From Megasphaera sp. MJR8396C (GTDB lineage Bacteria > Bacillota > Negativicutes > Veillonellales > Megasphaeraceae), in NCBI RefSeq assembly GCF_001546855.1, contig NZ_KQ958206.1, forward strand, positions 126,104 to 190,103: a DNA stretch of 64,000 nucleotides, read 5' to 3'. The notes below the pieces were generated by a model. The model made no database searches. It was given only the letters and a program-made list of their open reading frames with translations, and had not been told where the DNA came from. This document shows positions 51,560 to 60,375 of the stretch, one piece after another; position 1 is the stretch's first letter; every line of letters starts with the position of its first letter. Both the position numbers and the translations under genes were made by a program.

Positions 51560-52833
51560 TGAAGGTAGCAGTCATCGGCGGCGGCGGCCGCGAACATACC
51601 CTGGCCTGGAAATTAGCGCAGAGCCCGAGTGTCGATGCCCTGTACGCCATTCCCGGCAGTGCAGCCATGGCTGACGTTGCCAAGTGCGTCGATATTTCCT
51701 TATCGGACCTCGAAGGCATCGCCGATTATGCCGTTTCGGAAGGCATCGACATGCTCGTCGTCGGTCCGGAAGTTCCCTTGACGGAAGGCTTAGCCGACGT
51801 GGCTCAGGCCAAGGGCTTAGCTGTTTTCGGCCCCAACAAAGCGGCGGCTCAAATGGAAGGCTCCAAGGTCTTTGCCAAGAATATCATGAAGAAATACCAG
51901 ATTCCGACGGCAGCCTATGCCTCCTTTACCGACGGAGACGCGGCGAAAGCCTACATCCGCGAACAAGGCGCTCCTATCGTCGTTAAAGCCGACGGCCTGG
52001 CTGCCGGCAAAGGCGTCGTCGTAGCTCAGACCGAAGAAGAAGCCATCGACGCCGTCAATGCCATGATGGAAGACCATATTTTCGGCGCTTCCGGCGGCCG
52101 CATCGTCATTGAAGAATGCATGGTCGGAGAAGAAGCAAGCCTTCTGGCCTTCGTCGATGGCAAGACCATCGTGCCCATGATTTCGGCTCAGGACCATAAG
52201 CGCATCTTCGATAACGATGAAGGTCCCAATACGGGCGGTATGGGTGCCTATGCCCCGGCTCCGGTCTTTACGCCGGCCATCCAAAAAGTCGTCGAAGACA
52301 CGATTTTACGACCCGTCGTAGACGGCCTCAAAGCCGAAGGCATTACCTATCAGGGCTGCCTCTATGCCGGCCTCATGATTACTGAAGACGGCCCGAAAGT
52401 CGTCGAATTCAACTGCCGTTTCGGCGACCCGGAAACGCAGGCCGTCCTGCCCCTTCTTGACGGCGATTTGGCGCAGATCATGTACGCCTGCACCAAGGGG
52501 ACCTTGTCCCCGGATATGGTTCACTGGAAGGATGCCTCTGCCTGCTGCGTCATCATGGCCTCGGCCGGCTACCCGGCTTCGTCTCATAAGGGAGACGTCA
52601 TCAGCGGCCTCGACGGCATCGACAGCGATGATACGATGGTATTCCATTCGGGAACGGCCAAACAGGATGGGGCCTATGTGACCCATGGCGGCCGTGTTCT
52701 CGGCGTAACGGCTGTGGCACCGGATCTTAAAAGTGCCATTGAAAAGGCTTATGACAAGGTGGATCAGATCCACTTTGACGGCCAGCAAGTCCGCCGTGAC
52801 ATCGGTGCCAAAGGATTGAAACACTTGCCGTAA
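51559..52833 (+). CDS. purD: Phosphoribosylamine-glycine ligase
   Basis: 424 aa, ATP-grasp enzyme. VAVIGGGGREHTLAWKL, VGPEVPLTEGLAD, IVVKADGLAAGKGVVVA, EASLLAFVDG, GPNTGGMGAYAPAP and EFNCRFGDPETQAVLP are the GARS motifs. The GTG at 51556 is an alternative start; ATG 51559 overlaps the purH stop by one base. Last gene of the operon. Confidence 0.95.
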   Translation: MKVAVIGGGGREHTLAWKLAQSPSVDALYAIPGSAAMADVAKCVDISLSDLEGIADYAVSEGIDMLVVGPEVPLTEGLADVAQAKGLAVFGPNKAAAQMEGSKVFAKNIMKKYQIPTAAYASFTDGDAAKAYIREQGAPIVVKADGLAAGKGVVVAQTEEEAIDAVNAMMEDHIFGASGGRIVIEECMVGEEASLLAFVDGKTIVPMISAQDHKRIFDNDEGPNTGGMGAYAPAPVFTPAIQKVVEDTILRPVVDGLKAEGITYQGCLYAGLMITEDGPKVVEFNCRFGDPETQAVLPLLDGDLAQIMYACTKGTLSPDMVHWKDASACCVIMASAGYPASSHKGDVISGLDGIDSDDTMVFHSGTAKQDGAYVTHGGRVLGVTAVAPDLKSAIEKAYDKVDQIHFDGQQVRRDIGAKGLKHLP

Positions 52834-52848
52834 TTGCTTACGGTTTAT

Positions 52849-52880
52849 GAAGCCCCTTTTCGTCAAAGGGGCTTTCTTTC
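52849..52880 (+). terminator. Terminator of the pur operon
   Basis: AAGCCCCTTT (52850-52859) with AAAGGGGCTT (52865-52874), 5-nt loop, then TTCTTTC. Confidence 0.85.
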
Positions 52881-52921
52881 TATCAGGCAAAACCTGCATT
52901 GCGGAGACAGGAGGGAGATAG

Positions 52922-54475
52922 GTGGTACAATTTATCACGCCGTATGAGGCGGCTCGACTGGTTGGCGATGAGATGACCCTGGCTGTCAGCGGTCAAGCCG
53001 GATTTGGTACGCCGGACGGTTTGTTCAAGGCCCTGCACGATCGATATGCTGAGGAAGGCCGTCCGCGTAGCCTGACATTAGTGAAAATAGCCGGCACCAG
53101 TGACGGCGGGGGACGGGGCGGCGACCGACTGGCGGCAGATGGTCTCTTACAGACGATCATTACCAGCCATTTCGGTGCCGAAAAGAAACTAGCTGATAAG
53201 GTGGCCGACAATGACTGCCTGGCCTATACCGTACCGGCCGGAACCTTATTGGCCTTGTATCGGGCCATGGCTTCCGGGAGAAAGGGTGTCTGGACTGACA
53301 TTGGCCTGCACACCTTGGCGGATCCGCGCCTCGACGGCAGCAAGGCAAATGACAAGACCATAGCTGAAGGCAAGGACATCGTCCGCCGCGTTTCCATCGA
53401 CGGCGACGATTATCTTTACTATCCGACTTTTCCTATCGATGTTTGTTTTATCCGAGGCTCGTTAGCCGATGAAGACGGCAATATTTCCCTCGAGCGGGAA
53501 GCCATGATCGGTGAACAGTTCGAAGTCGCCGCAGCCACGCACCAGTCAAAAGGCCTGGTCGTCGTTCAAGTCGAAGACGTCGTGCCCCGGGGACGCCTCG
53601 ATTCGCGGTTGGTGAAGATTCCCCATTTTCTCGTCGACTACATCGTCGTGCCTCGCCCGAAATATCACGTCCAAAGTTTTGCCGCAAGGGGCTACCGCCC
53701 GGAACTGAGCGGGGAGAAAAAGATCGTCCTCCGTTCGCTGCCGCCTCATCCTTTGGATAACCGCAAGATCTGCGCCCGCAGGGCTGCTCTTGAACTAAAG
53801 GATGACGACGTCATGAATCTCGGTATCGGCATTCCCGAAATCATCGGCTCTGTGGCTGCTGAAGAAGGTTTTGGCACCCGCCTTACCCTGGCTGCTGATT
53901 CGGGCATCATCGGCGGCATCCCCTTATCAGGCCTCGATATGGGGGCGGCCATCAATGCCGAAGCGGAATTGAAGCTGGCCGATATGATCGACATCTGCCA
54001 CGGCGGCGCCCTCGACATCTGTGCCTTAGGCTTGGCCGAAATCGATGCCAAGGGGAATGTCAATGTATCGAAATTCAACGGCCGCGTTACCGGGCCCGGC
54101 GGCTTCATGGACCTGACCCAGGCGACGAAGAAGCTGATCTTCATGGGGACCTTTACGGCCGGTCACCTGCGGGAACACTGTGAGAACGGAAAATTAATCA
54201 TCGACCACGAAGGGCGTTATAAAAAATTCAAGAAGACTGTCGAACAGATTACTTTTTCCGGAACCTATGCGGCGGCCCGGCATCAGGACGTCTTGGTCAT
54301 TACCGAGCGGGCCGTGTTCCGCTTGACGCCAAATGGCCTGATGCTGACCGAAGTGGCACCGGGCATCGATATAGAGCGGGATATCCTAGCCCAAATGGAA
54401 TTCAGACCCCTCATGGCAGCCGATATAAAAACGATGGATCCTCGTATTTTCTATCCGGAAGCTATGGGAATGTAA
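52922..54475 (+). CDS. Acyl-CoA:acetate/propionate CoA-transferase family protein (Pct-like)
   Basis: 517 aa, the same length as the Megasphaera propionate CoA-transferase but clearly diverged from it. Features: YEAARLVGDEMTLAVSG, FYPTFPIDV-type core, MNLGIGIPEIIGSV, and NVSKFNGRVTGPGGF, EVAPGIDIERDIL at the end. It would move CoA between short acyl-CoA and acetate or another acid. In place of the family catalytic Glu (VESG) residue 326 is Asp (AADSGIIGGIP). GTG start at 52922 behind AGGAGGGA. Followed 12 bp later by fumarase. Confidence 0.88.
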   Translation: MVQFITPYEAARLVGDEMTLAVSGQAGFGTPDGLFKALHDRYAEEGRPRSLTLVKIAGTSDGGGRGGDRLAADGLLQTIITSHFGAEKKLADKVADNDCLAYTVPAGTLLALYRAMASGRKGVWTDIGLHTLADPRLDGSKANDKTIAEGKDIVRRVSIDGDDYLYYPTFPIDVCFIRGSLADEDGNISLEREAMIGEQFEVAAATHQSKGLVVVQVEDVVPRGRLDSRLVKIPHFLVDYIVVPRPKYHVQSFAARGYRPELSGEKKIVLRSLPPHPLDNRKICARRAALELKDDDVMNLGIGIPEIIGSVAAEEGFGTRLTLAADSGIIGGIPLSGLDMGAAINAEAELKLADMIDICHGGALDICALGLAEIDAKGNVNVSKFNGRVTGPGGFMDLTQATKKLIFMGTFTAGHLREHCENGKLIIDHEGRYKKFKKTVEQITFSGTYAAARHQDVLVITERAVFRLTPNGLMLTEVAPGIDIERDILAQMEFRPLMAADIKTMDPRIFYPEAMGM

Positions 54476-54487
54476 AGGAGAGAGACT

Positions 54488-55873
54488 ATGGAATATCGTA
54501 TTGAAAAAGACTCAATGGGAGAGATTAAAGTCCCGGCAGATAAACTCTGGGGCGCTCAGACCCAGCGCAGCTTTGAAAATTTTAAGATCGGTACGGAAAA
54601 GATTCCCGCCGAAATGGTCACCGTCTTTGCCTATCTGAAAAAAGCGGCAGCCTTGACCAATAAAGAACTGGGCGTCGTCGATGCCGATAAGGCCGATGCC
54701 ATCGCCGCGGCCTGTGACGATATTTTGGCAGGGAAACTGGACGGCAATTTCCCACTGGCCGTTTGGATGACCGGCAGCGGGACTCAGTTCAATATGAACG
54801 TCAATGAAGTCGTAGCCCACCGGGCGGCAGCTATTCTCAAAGAAAAAGGGAAAGAGCAGCGCATCCATCCCAATGACGACGTCAACCATTCCCAAAGTTC
54901 GAACGATACCTTCCCGACAGGCCTTCACATGGCCGGTGTCCTGCTCATTGAACAGCAGCTGTTCCCGGCCATGGATGCCATCTATAAGGCGCTCCATGAC
55001 AAACAGGAAGCCTTTAAGGATATCGTAAAAATCGGCCGCACCCACTTGCAGGATGCGACGCCTTTGACCCTGGGACAGGAATTCAGCGGCTGGGCCCGCA
55101 TGATCGAACGCAATAAAGAAATGCTCCGCTGCGGCGTCGATTTTCTTCGCGATCTGGCCATGGGTGGGACGGCCGTCGGTACGGGTATCAACTGTCCGAA
55201 AGGCTATGACCGCCGCTTTGCCGAAATCGTCAGCGACCTGACGGGGACGACCTTCCATACGGCGCCGAACAAGTTCCAGTCCCTGACCAGTAAGGATGAA
55301 TTAGTCGTCGTTCACGGCATGCTGAAGAGCCTAGCCTGTGACCTCATGAAAATGGCCAACGACATCCGCTGGCTGTCGTCAGGACCGCGCTGCGGCATCG
55401 GTGAAATCCGCATTCCCGAAAATGAACCGGGCAGTTCCATCATGCCCAGTAAAGTCAACCCGACGCAGTGCGAAGCCGTAACCATGGTCGCCGTCCAGGT
55501 CATGGGCAACGATGCGACATTGGGCTTTGCTGCCAGCCAGGGCAACTTTGAACTGAACGTCTTCATGCCGGTCATCGCTTACAACCTCATCCAATCGATC
55601 CGCCTCTTATCGGACAGCATGGAATCCCTGCGCAAGCACTGCATCGTCGGAATCGAACCGAATGAAGAACGAATCGAGACCAACCTCTATAACTCCTTGA
55701 TCCTGGTCACGGGACTCGTTCCCTTAGTCGGCTACGATAAGGCCTGCACCATTGCCAAGACGGCGGCCAAAGAAGGGCTGACACTGAAAGAATCAGCCAT
55801 TCAATCCGGCTGGGTTACGGCGGAACAATTCGATAAGGCCATGGACCCGGCAAAACTGGCGGGTATCCGTTGA
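54488..55873 (+). CDS. fumC: Class II fumarate hydratase
   Basis: 461 aa. It interconverts fumarate and malate without an iron-sulfur cluster. SQSSNDTFPTGLH, GRTHLQDATPLTLGQE and GSSIMPSKVNPTQCEA (flexible loop with the catalytic Ser) are the signature stretches. In this type of fermenter it would serve the succinate-propionate side or the reductive citric acid arm. AAGGAGAGA precedes the ATG. Likely co-transcribed with the CoA-transferase. Confidence 0.95.
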   Translation: MEYRIEKDSMGEIKVPADKLWGAQTQRSFENFKIGTEKIPAEMVTVFAYLKKAAALTNKELGVVDADKADAIAAACDDILAGKLDGNFPLAVWMTGSGTQFNMNVNEVVAHRAAAILKEKGKEQRIHPNDDVNHSQSSNDTFPTGLHMAGVLLIEQQLFPAMDAIYKALHDKQEAFKDIVKIGRTHLQDATPLTLGQEFSGWARMIERNKEMLRCGVDFLRDLAMGGTAVGTGINCPKGYDRRFAEIVSDLTGTTFHTAPNKFQSLTSKDELVVVHGMLKSLACDLMKMANDIRWLSSGPRCGIGEIRIPENEPGSSIMPSKVNPTQCEAVTMVAVQVMGNDATLGFAASQGNFELNVFMPVIAYNLIQSIRLLSDSMESLRKHCIVGIEPNEERIETNLYNSLILVTGLVPLVGYDKACTIAKTAAKEGLTLKESAIQSGWVTAEQFDKAMDPAKLAGIR

Positions 55874-55935
55874 CATCTTTTTTCCATTTTTTTATGGATT
55901 AAGAAATAATTTGTACTAAATTTCTCCAAAACCTT

Positions 55936-55964
55936 TTGCACTTTTTGAGATGTAGTGATAGAAT
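55936..55964 (+). promoter_or_regulatory. Promoter of mscL
   Basis: TTGCAC (55936-55941), 17 nt, TAGAAT (55959-55964), 48 bp before the mscL ATG. Confidence 0.7.
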
Positions 55965-56011
55965 AGATGTACCAATATCTCATCATTATATTTTGAATAG
56001 GAGTGGATAGC

Positions 56012-56464
56012 ATGGGTTTTATTAAAGAGTTTAAAGAATTCGCCATGCGGGGGAATGTCCTTGATATGGCAGTCGGTGTCGTTGTCGGCGGTGCGTTTGG
56101 CAAAATCGTCACGTCTCTTGTCAACAATATCATCATGCCGCCAATCGGTGTACTCCTCGGCGGAATCGATTTTTCAGACTTCTTCATTCCTTTGAGCCTG
56201 AACGGCCAAAAGGTAGAAACCTTGGCCGACGCCAAGGCAGCCGGTATTCCGGTCATTGCTTACGGCTCTTTCCTCAATACGATTCTTGAATTTTTAATTA
56301 TCGCCTTCGCTATTTTTATCGTCATCAAGCAGCTCAACCGCCTGATGCCGAAACCGGCACCGGTTCCGGAGTCGCGCCTTTGCCCGTTCTGCCGTCAACC
56401 GGTGGCTGACGATGCTACGCGCTGCCCGCACTGCACCAGCGAATTGCCGGCTGCCAATAACTGA
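56012..56464 (+). CDS. mscL: Large-conductance mechanosensitive channel with C-terminal zinc ribbon
   Basis: 150 aa. The channel part (1-115) is typical: [44 protein letters not shown] (first helix) and [28 protein letters not shown] (second helix). Usual MscL ends soon after that with a helical bundle; here the tail is [21 protein letters not shown], a CxxC-x10-CxxC zinc ribbon. The channel opens under membrane tension to release solutes. ATG 56012, eight bases after ATAGGAG, rather than GTG 56003. Confidence 0.93.
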   Translation: MGFIKEFKEFAMRGNVLDMAVGVVVGGAFGKIVTSLVNNIIMPPIGVLLGGIDFSDFFIPLSLNGQKVETLADAKAAGIPVIAYGSFLNTILEFLIIAFAIFIVIKQLNRLMPKPAPVPESRLCPFCRQPVADDATRCPHCTSELPAANN

Positions 56465-56498
56465 TGTACCCCGATATCTTGTTTTAAAGATCACGATA

Positions 56499-56531
56499 AC
56501 AGCCTGCTGTCTGAGACGGCAGGCTGTTTTT
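56499..56531 (+). terminator. Terminator of mscL
   Basis: ACAGCCTGC (56499-56507) with GCAGGCTGT (56519-56527), then T. Confidence 0.8.
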
Positions 56532-56568
56532 ATGGTTCATTGATGATGGATAGCGGCTTCCTTTTCAG

Positions 56569-56598
56569 TTGATTTTTTTGCTTAAGATTTGCTACAAT
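56569..56598 (+). promoter_or_regulatory. Promoter for the DUF3290/DUF421 pair
   Basis: TTGATT (56569-56574), 18-nt spacer, and TACAAT (56593-56598) with extended TGC before it. Confidence 0.6.
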
Positions 56599-56627
56599 AG
56601 AAAAACGAAAGGAAAGGGGGACCCTTC

Positions 56628-57080
56628 TTGCAGTTTTATACGTATGCCTATCTCGAAAGCCAGGCCCATGTGAACTATTTATTTCAATACGGTCTGATTT
56701 TCTTTATTTTGGTGGCCTTGATCGTCATTACGGCCAAATATATGAGCAACCGTTTGAAATCGAAGTATCGTGATTTGAGCATTATTCTGCTGTTGATCGG
56801 CTTATTCTTGATCGGGTCTAATTGGGACAGTTACAGCCGGCAGCGGGAAACTACGGAAAATACGTCGCGGATGACCCAGTTTCTCGATACTTTCAGCGAT
56901 AATATGACCCTTTCGAAGTCGGATATTGCCGTCAATTCCCTGCGCCTCCAGGATGGGATGCTGGTTAAGATTCGCGATGATTACTACCGTATCGATTTCA
57001 ACAGCAGTTATACGGCGTACCGCATCAATCGTGTATACTTGATTCAAAAAGACGTCAAACTCGTCGACGTGTCACATTAG
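56628..57080 (+). CDS. DUF3290 family membrane protein
   Basis: 150 aa. Two membrane helices (about 20-40 and 47-65) and then a soluble beta-rich end, the DUF3290 layout. Function unknown; in Firmicutes it is commonly next to a DUF421 protein, as here. TTG start at 56628, seven bases after GGAAAGGGGG. Eight bp to the next gene. Confidence 0.8.
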   Translation: MQFYTYAYLESQAHVNYLFQYGLIFFILVALIVITAKYMSNRLKSKYRDLSIILLLIGLFLIGSNWDSYSRQRETTENTSRMTQFLDTFSDNMTLSKSDIAVNSLRLQDGMLVKIRDDYYRIDFNSSYTAYRINRVYLIQKDVKLVDVSH

Positions 57081-57088
57081 GAGGGGCC

Positions 57089-57733
57089 ATGTTTCCGTAT
57101 TCCATGATTTTCGCTAAACTGGGCCTGGGACTGTTGGCCCTCATTTTACAGATTAATCTCTTAGGCAAACGCAATCTGGCGCCGACGTCGGCCCTGGACC
57201 AGATACAGAACTACGTCCTCGGTGGTATTATCGGCGGCGTCATTTATAACGATACGATCAGCATCTTTCAGTTTCTCATGATCATGGTCGTCTGGACGAT
57301 TTTGGTCATGACCTTGAAGTACTTGAAATCCGTCAGCCGTCACATTCGCATCCTCGTCGACGGCAAGCCGGTCATCCTCATCGAGCAGGGGGAACTTCAG
57401 ACCGAAACCTGCCTGCGTTCGGGCATCCAGGCCTTTGAACTGCAGATGAAGCTGCGGGCCATGGGCGTCCAGCGCATTCAGGACGTCAAGCGGGCCGTCC
57501 TCGAGCAAAACGGGCAGTTGACGGTCGTCCAAATGGGGGAAGACAATATCCGCTTTCCCATCATTGCCGACGGTCAGATCAACACCGATGTCCTGCTGCT
57601 GATCGAAAAAGACTCGGACTGGCTCATGCATGAATTGACTCGTCAGGGCTATGAGCCGCGGGATATCTTTTTAGCTGAATACCTCGACGGCGAGGTCATC
57701 CTCTATCCCTATCCACCCAATTCCCATGATTGA
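57089..57733 (+). CDS. DUF421/YetF family membrane protein
   Basis: 214 aa. Three membrane helices (to about residue 85), then two small soluble YetF-type domains (VDGKPVILIEQGELQTETCLRSGI, VVQMGEDNIRFPIIADGQINTDVLLLI). Role unknown, often linked to envelope stress or spore functions in Bacilli. It is probably coupled with the DUF3290 gene in one complex. AGGAGG precedes the ATG. Confidence 0.85.
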   Translation: MFPYSMIFAKLGLGLLALILQINLLGKRNLAPTSALDQIQNYVLGGIIGGVIYNDTISIFQFLMIMVVWTILVMTLKYLKSVSRHIRILVDGKPVILIEQGELQTETCLRSGIQAFELQMKLRAMGVQRIQDVKRAVLEQNGQLTVVQMGEDNIRFPIIADGQINTDVLLLIEKDSDWLMHELTRQGYEPRDIFLAEYLDGEVILYPYPPNSHD

Positions 57734-57737
57734 TAGA

Positions 57738-57779
57738 AAGCACGATGGCGCTTATGTTCACCGTCGTGCTTATTTTTTT
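57738..57779 (+). terminator. Terminator of the DUF421 unit
   Basis: AAGCACGA (57738-57745) with TCGTGCTT (57764-57771), then A and seven T. Confidence 0.85.
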
Positions 57780-57811
57780 GCCGATAGAGGGTAATTGATA
57801 GACGAAGTGTC

Positions 57812-57839
57812 TTGACTTTTTTGAATCATGGATTATAAT
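57812..57839 (+). promoter_or_regulatory. Promoter of the MarR gene
   Basis: TTGACT (57812-57817), 16 nt, consensus TATAAT (57834-57839). The probable operator lies just downstream. Confidence 0.7.
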
Positions 57840-57846
57840 AATAAAG

Positions 57847-57884
57847 TAGTTTGAATTGAAACTATATAGTTTGAATTAAAACCA
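57847..57884. promoter_or_regulatory. Paired MarR-type operator
   Basis: An 18-bp near-palindrome TAGTTTGAATTGAAACTA at 57847-57864, symmetric except for two central bases, is repeated in less perfect form 20 bp on (57867-57884). It covers the start of transcription, as in autoregulated MarR genes. Confidence 0.65.
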
Positions 57885-57901
57885 ATGGAGGAGTGGACCA
57901 C

Positions 57902-58330
57902 GTGGACTTAGAAGCCTTGCATATTTTATTATTGATCGGATTTCATCGCTCGAGCCGGGAAATTGCCCGATATATAAAAAAAGAGGGTCTCATGCCCGGT
58001 CAGCCGAAGATTTTAGAATACTTATGGTTCCACGACGGAGCTAGCCAGAAAGACATCGGTCAAAAATGTATCATCGATAAATCGACGGTGACCAGCCTCC
58101 TCAAGCGAATGGAAAAACTGGAACTCATTCGAAAAGAAACTCGTCCCGATGACCAGCGCGGCGTGTCTATTTTCTTGACCAAAAAAGGCTGGGAAAAAGC
58201 CAAACGCATCCGTGAAGTCATTTACGGACTAGATGACTTCATGTGGCAGGGCATTGAACCGGAAGAAAAACAGCAGTTTATAGAAACGTTCCAGAAAATC
58301 ATTAAAAATCAGAAGAAGTGGGGGGATTGA
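57902..58330 (+). CDS. MarR family transcriptional regulator
   Basis: 142 aa. Winged helix with PGQPKILEYLWFHDGASQKDIGQKCIIDKSTVTSLLKRMEKLELIRKETRPDDQRGVSIFLTKKG, the MarR recognition helix and wing. The GTG at 57902 is eight bases after GGAGGAG; the GTG at 57893 lies in that site. It likely represses itself and the membrane gene it overlaps by one base, binding the twin operator before it. Confidence 0.9.
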   Translation: MDLEALHILLLIGFHRSSREIARYIKKEGLMPGQPKILEYLWFHDGASQKDIGQKCIIDKSTVTSLLKRMEKLELIRKETRPDDQRGVSIFLTKKGWEKAKRIREVIYGLDDFMWQGIEPEEKQQFIETFQKIIKNQKKWGD

Positions 58331-59037
58331 TGTTGCGTCACATGCATTATAAAGGGATTCGGATTCCTGTGTTTATCCTAAGTATTTTAATCAATGCCTT
58401 GGGCATCGACCTGATTATCGTTGCCGGATTCGGGTCATCTCCTATATCGAGTGTACCTATCGTTATCAGCCTGTATTCGAATTGGACCTTCGGTGAGATA
58501 ACTTTTTTAGCAAATATCTTGTTTATTGCCGCTCAAATCGCTTTGCTGCGGCGGCAATTCCGTCCCATAGAAGGCCTTCAGTTGGGGATTAGCATTATTT
58601 TCAGTGCCTCCCTCGATCTGTATATGCCATTTTTATCGGGGCTGCAGGGACATTCCTGGCCGGTGGCTTTTCTCATCCTTCTCATGGGCTGTGCCGTCCT
58701 GGCCTTCGGCATCTGCCTGGAAGTGGCCTCGCAGGTCCTCATGGTTCCCGGTGACGGCATTGTAAAAGCCATTGCTCAAACGGCGAAGATTCGCATGGGT
58801 ACGGCTAAAGTGGCCTTCGATTCGACCTTGGTTGTCATGGCCTTGTGCGTATCCCTTTTCTATGGCGGTGACCAGACTTTTGCCGCTATCGGTGTTGGCA
58901 CCATCGTATCGGCCATAGCTGTTGGCAGACTGGTCAACTTCTTTAACCGCCATTTCTTCTTTATTGAACGCCTGGCGCGGCTCTCCTTGGCAGATAAAAA
59001 TGGGGGACCGATGATTTTGGCGAAAGAATCTTCGTGA
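58330..59037 (+). CDS. YczE/YitT-like membrane protein
   Basis: 235 aa, about six membrane helices. It starts LRHMHYKGIRIPVFILSILINALGIDLIIVAGFGSSPISSVP and has LEVASQVLMVPGDGIVKAIA, the YczE/YyaS pattern. Transport or sensing role not known. The regulator before it, in one transcript, hints at a small molecule or drug as signal. The start overlaps the MarR stop (TGATG). Confidence 0.8.
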   Translation: MLRHMHYKGIRIPVFILSILINALGIDLIIVAGFGSSPISSVPIVISLYSNWTFGEITFLANILFIAAQIALLRRQFRPIEGLQLGISIIFSASLDLYMPFLSGLQGHSWPVAFLILLMGCAVLAFGICLEVASQVLMVPGDGIVKAIAQTAKIRMGTAKVAFDSTLVVMALCVSLFYGGDQTFAAIGVGTIVSAIAVGRLVNFFNRHFFFIERLARLSLADKNGGPMILAKESS

Positions 59038-59071
59038 TGGACAGCCGTCAACGGAGGAGACTTCCTTTCGA

Positions 59072-59110
59072 TAAAAAGAGGCCCGGCAGCGCAGTAGCGT
59101 TGCGAACCTC
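59072..59110 (-). terminator. Terminator of the LacI regulator gene
   Basis: On the minus strand, GAGG...GCAACGC, loop, GCGCTGC...CCTC, then TTTTTAT. Confidence 0.7.
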
Positions 59111-59126
59111 GTTCTATGATGTATTT

Positions 59127-60167
59127 TTAGGAATTTTCGGTTAAAGGGTCCGCCTGTTGGGGGACGCTTTCGCGGACGATCAGTTCTGTCCCCGTGGCCA
59201 CATTTCGCGGGGTTGCCTTGGGATTGCGGATGCGCCAACGGAGGGTTTCGACGGCTGATTTCCCTAAGTTTTCACAGGGAACTTCGACGGAACTTAAAGG
59301 CGGCTGGGCATATTCAGCTAAGGGGATATTGTCAAAGCCGATGACGGCAATGTCTTCGGGAATGCGCAGGCCACGCTGCTGCAGGGCCCGGATGGCGCCG
59401 AGGGCGATGAGGTCGTTATCAGCGATGAAAGCTTCAGGAAGGGTGCAGCCTCGTTCTAAGAGGGCATTCATATCCTGCTGAGCGGCTTCGATGGATGGGG
59501 ACAACTCGTAGACCTTAGTGTCATCTATTTTTTTGTGGAGCTGATTCATGGCGTACGTATAGCCCAGGTAGCGCATTTCAAAATTCGTGATCGGGACCGA
59601 GCTTCGCAGGTAGCCGATATCGCTCAGCCCTTGATCGTGAAGGTAGTGAACGGCCTGCCATACGCCGTCTAAATTATGGATGGATACCATATCGAGGGGC
59701 GAGGCCGTCAGCTCGTTGTCGAGGACGACGATGGGAAGGGGGGCGCTTGCAACGAGGGGCAGATCGTCATGTTCCATTTCCGTGCCTAGCATCAAGATTC
59801 CCGACGCTTGGGCAGCAGCGGCTTCGGCAATGCACGATGCCAGTTGATCCTGGCCGTCGCAGTAGGTGATGGTCAAGGTGTAGTGATGCGCCCGGGCCGC
59901 TTTTTCGACGGCTACGACGAGGCGGGTGAAAAATTGGGTACTGGTGATGATACTGCCCGATTTACGGTAGATTAAAAAATTGATGACCCCTTGTGGAGCT
60001 ACGGCCTTTTTGCTCGTCGTGCCGCGGTATCCAAGGCGGTTGGCCAGATTCAATACGGCGAGCCGCGTTTCTTCATTGACGCCGGGGCGTCCGTTTAAAG
60101 CAAGAGAGACCGTGGCCGGAGAAACTCCCAGTTGTTCTGCAATGTCTTTGATGGTCACTGTTGCCAT
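59127..60167 (-). CDS. LacI family transcriptional regulator
   Basis: 346 aa. N-terminal helix-turn-helix VTIKDIAEQLGVSPATVSLALNGRPGVNEETRLAVLNLANRLGY and a periplasmic-binding-protein-like sugar domain (GILMLGTEMEHDDLPL, EAFIADNDLIALGAIRALQQRGLRIPEDIAVIGFDN). Expected to repress the transporter and isomerase genes that follow on the map until its sugar appears. AGGAGG precedes the ATG. Confidence 0.92.
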   Translation of the reverse strand: MATVTIKDIAEQLGVSPATVSLALNGRPGVNEETRLAVLNLANRLGYRGTTSKKAVAPQGVINFLIYRKSGSIITSTQFFTRLVVAVEKAARAHHYTLTITYCDGQDQLASCIAEAAAAQASGILMLGTEMEHDDLPLVASAPLPIVVLDNELTASPLDMVSIHNLDGVWQAVHYLHDQGLSDIGYLRSSVPITNFEMRYLGYTYAMNQLHKKIDDTKVYELSPSIEAAQQDMNALLERGCTLPEAFIADNDLIALGAIRALQQRGLRIPEDIAVIGFDNIPLAEYAQPPLSSVEVPCENLGKSAVETLRWRIRNPKATPRNVATGTELIVRESVPQQADPLTENS

Positions 60168-60233
60168 TTCATACCTCCTGCTTTTATAAAAATTTATGCA
60201 TATCTGTTGAAATTATAAATCGATTCAATTAAA

Positions 60234-60262
60234 AGTGTAGCACGTCATAAAATGATAGTAAA
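60234..60262 (-). promoter_or_regulatory. Promoter of the LacI gene
   Basis: On the minus strand, TTTACT (60262-60257), 17 nt, TACACT (60239-60234). A palindrome AATCGATT is near 60219, between promoter and start, and may be an operator. Confidence 0.55.
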
Positions 60263-60288
60263 GTCAGAAATCGGATCTAAGGCATAAA

Positions 60289-60372
60289 AAGAGCCTTCCT
60301 TCAGTATGGGACCTCAGCAGTCTGCCTATGGCAGCTGTTCATGAGGAACCCGGTGGAGGAGAGGCTCTTTTT
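60289..60372 (-). terminator. Terminator of the cytidylate-kinase-like gene
   Basis: Outer arms AAAAAGAGCCT and AGGCTCTTTTTT enclose an inner CTGCC/GGCAG hairpin; read on the minus strand it ends in TTTTTAT. Confidence 0.65.
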
Positions 60373-60375
60373 TCG

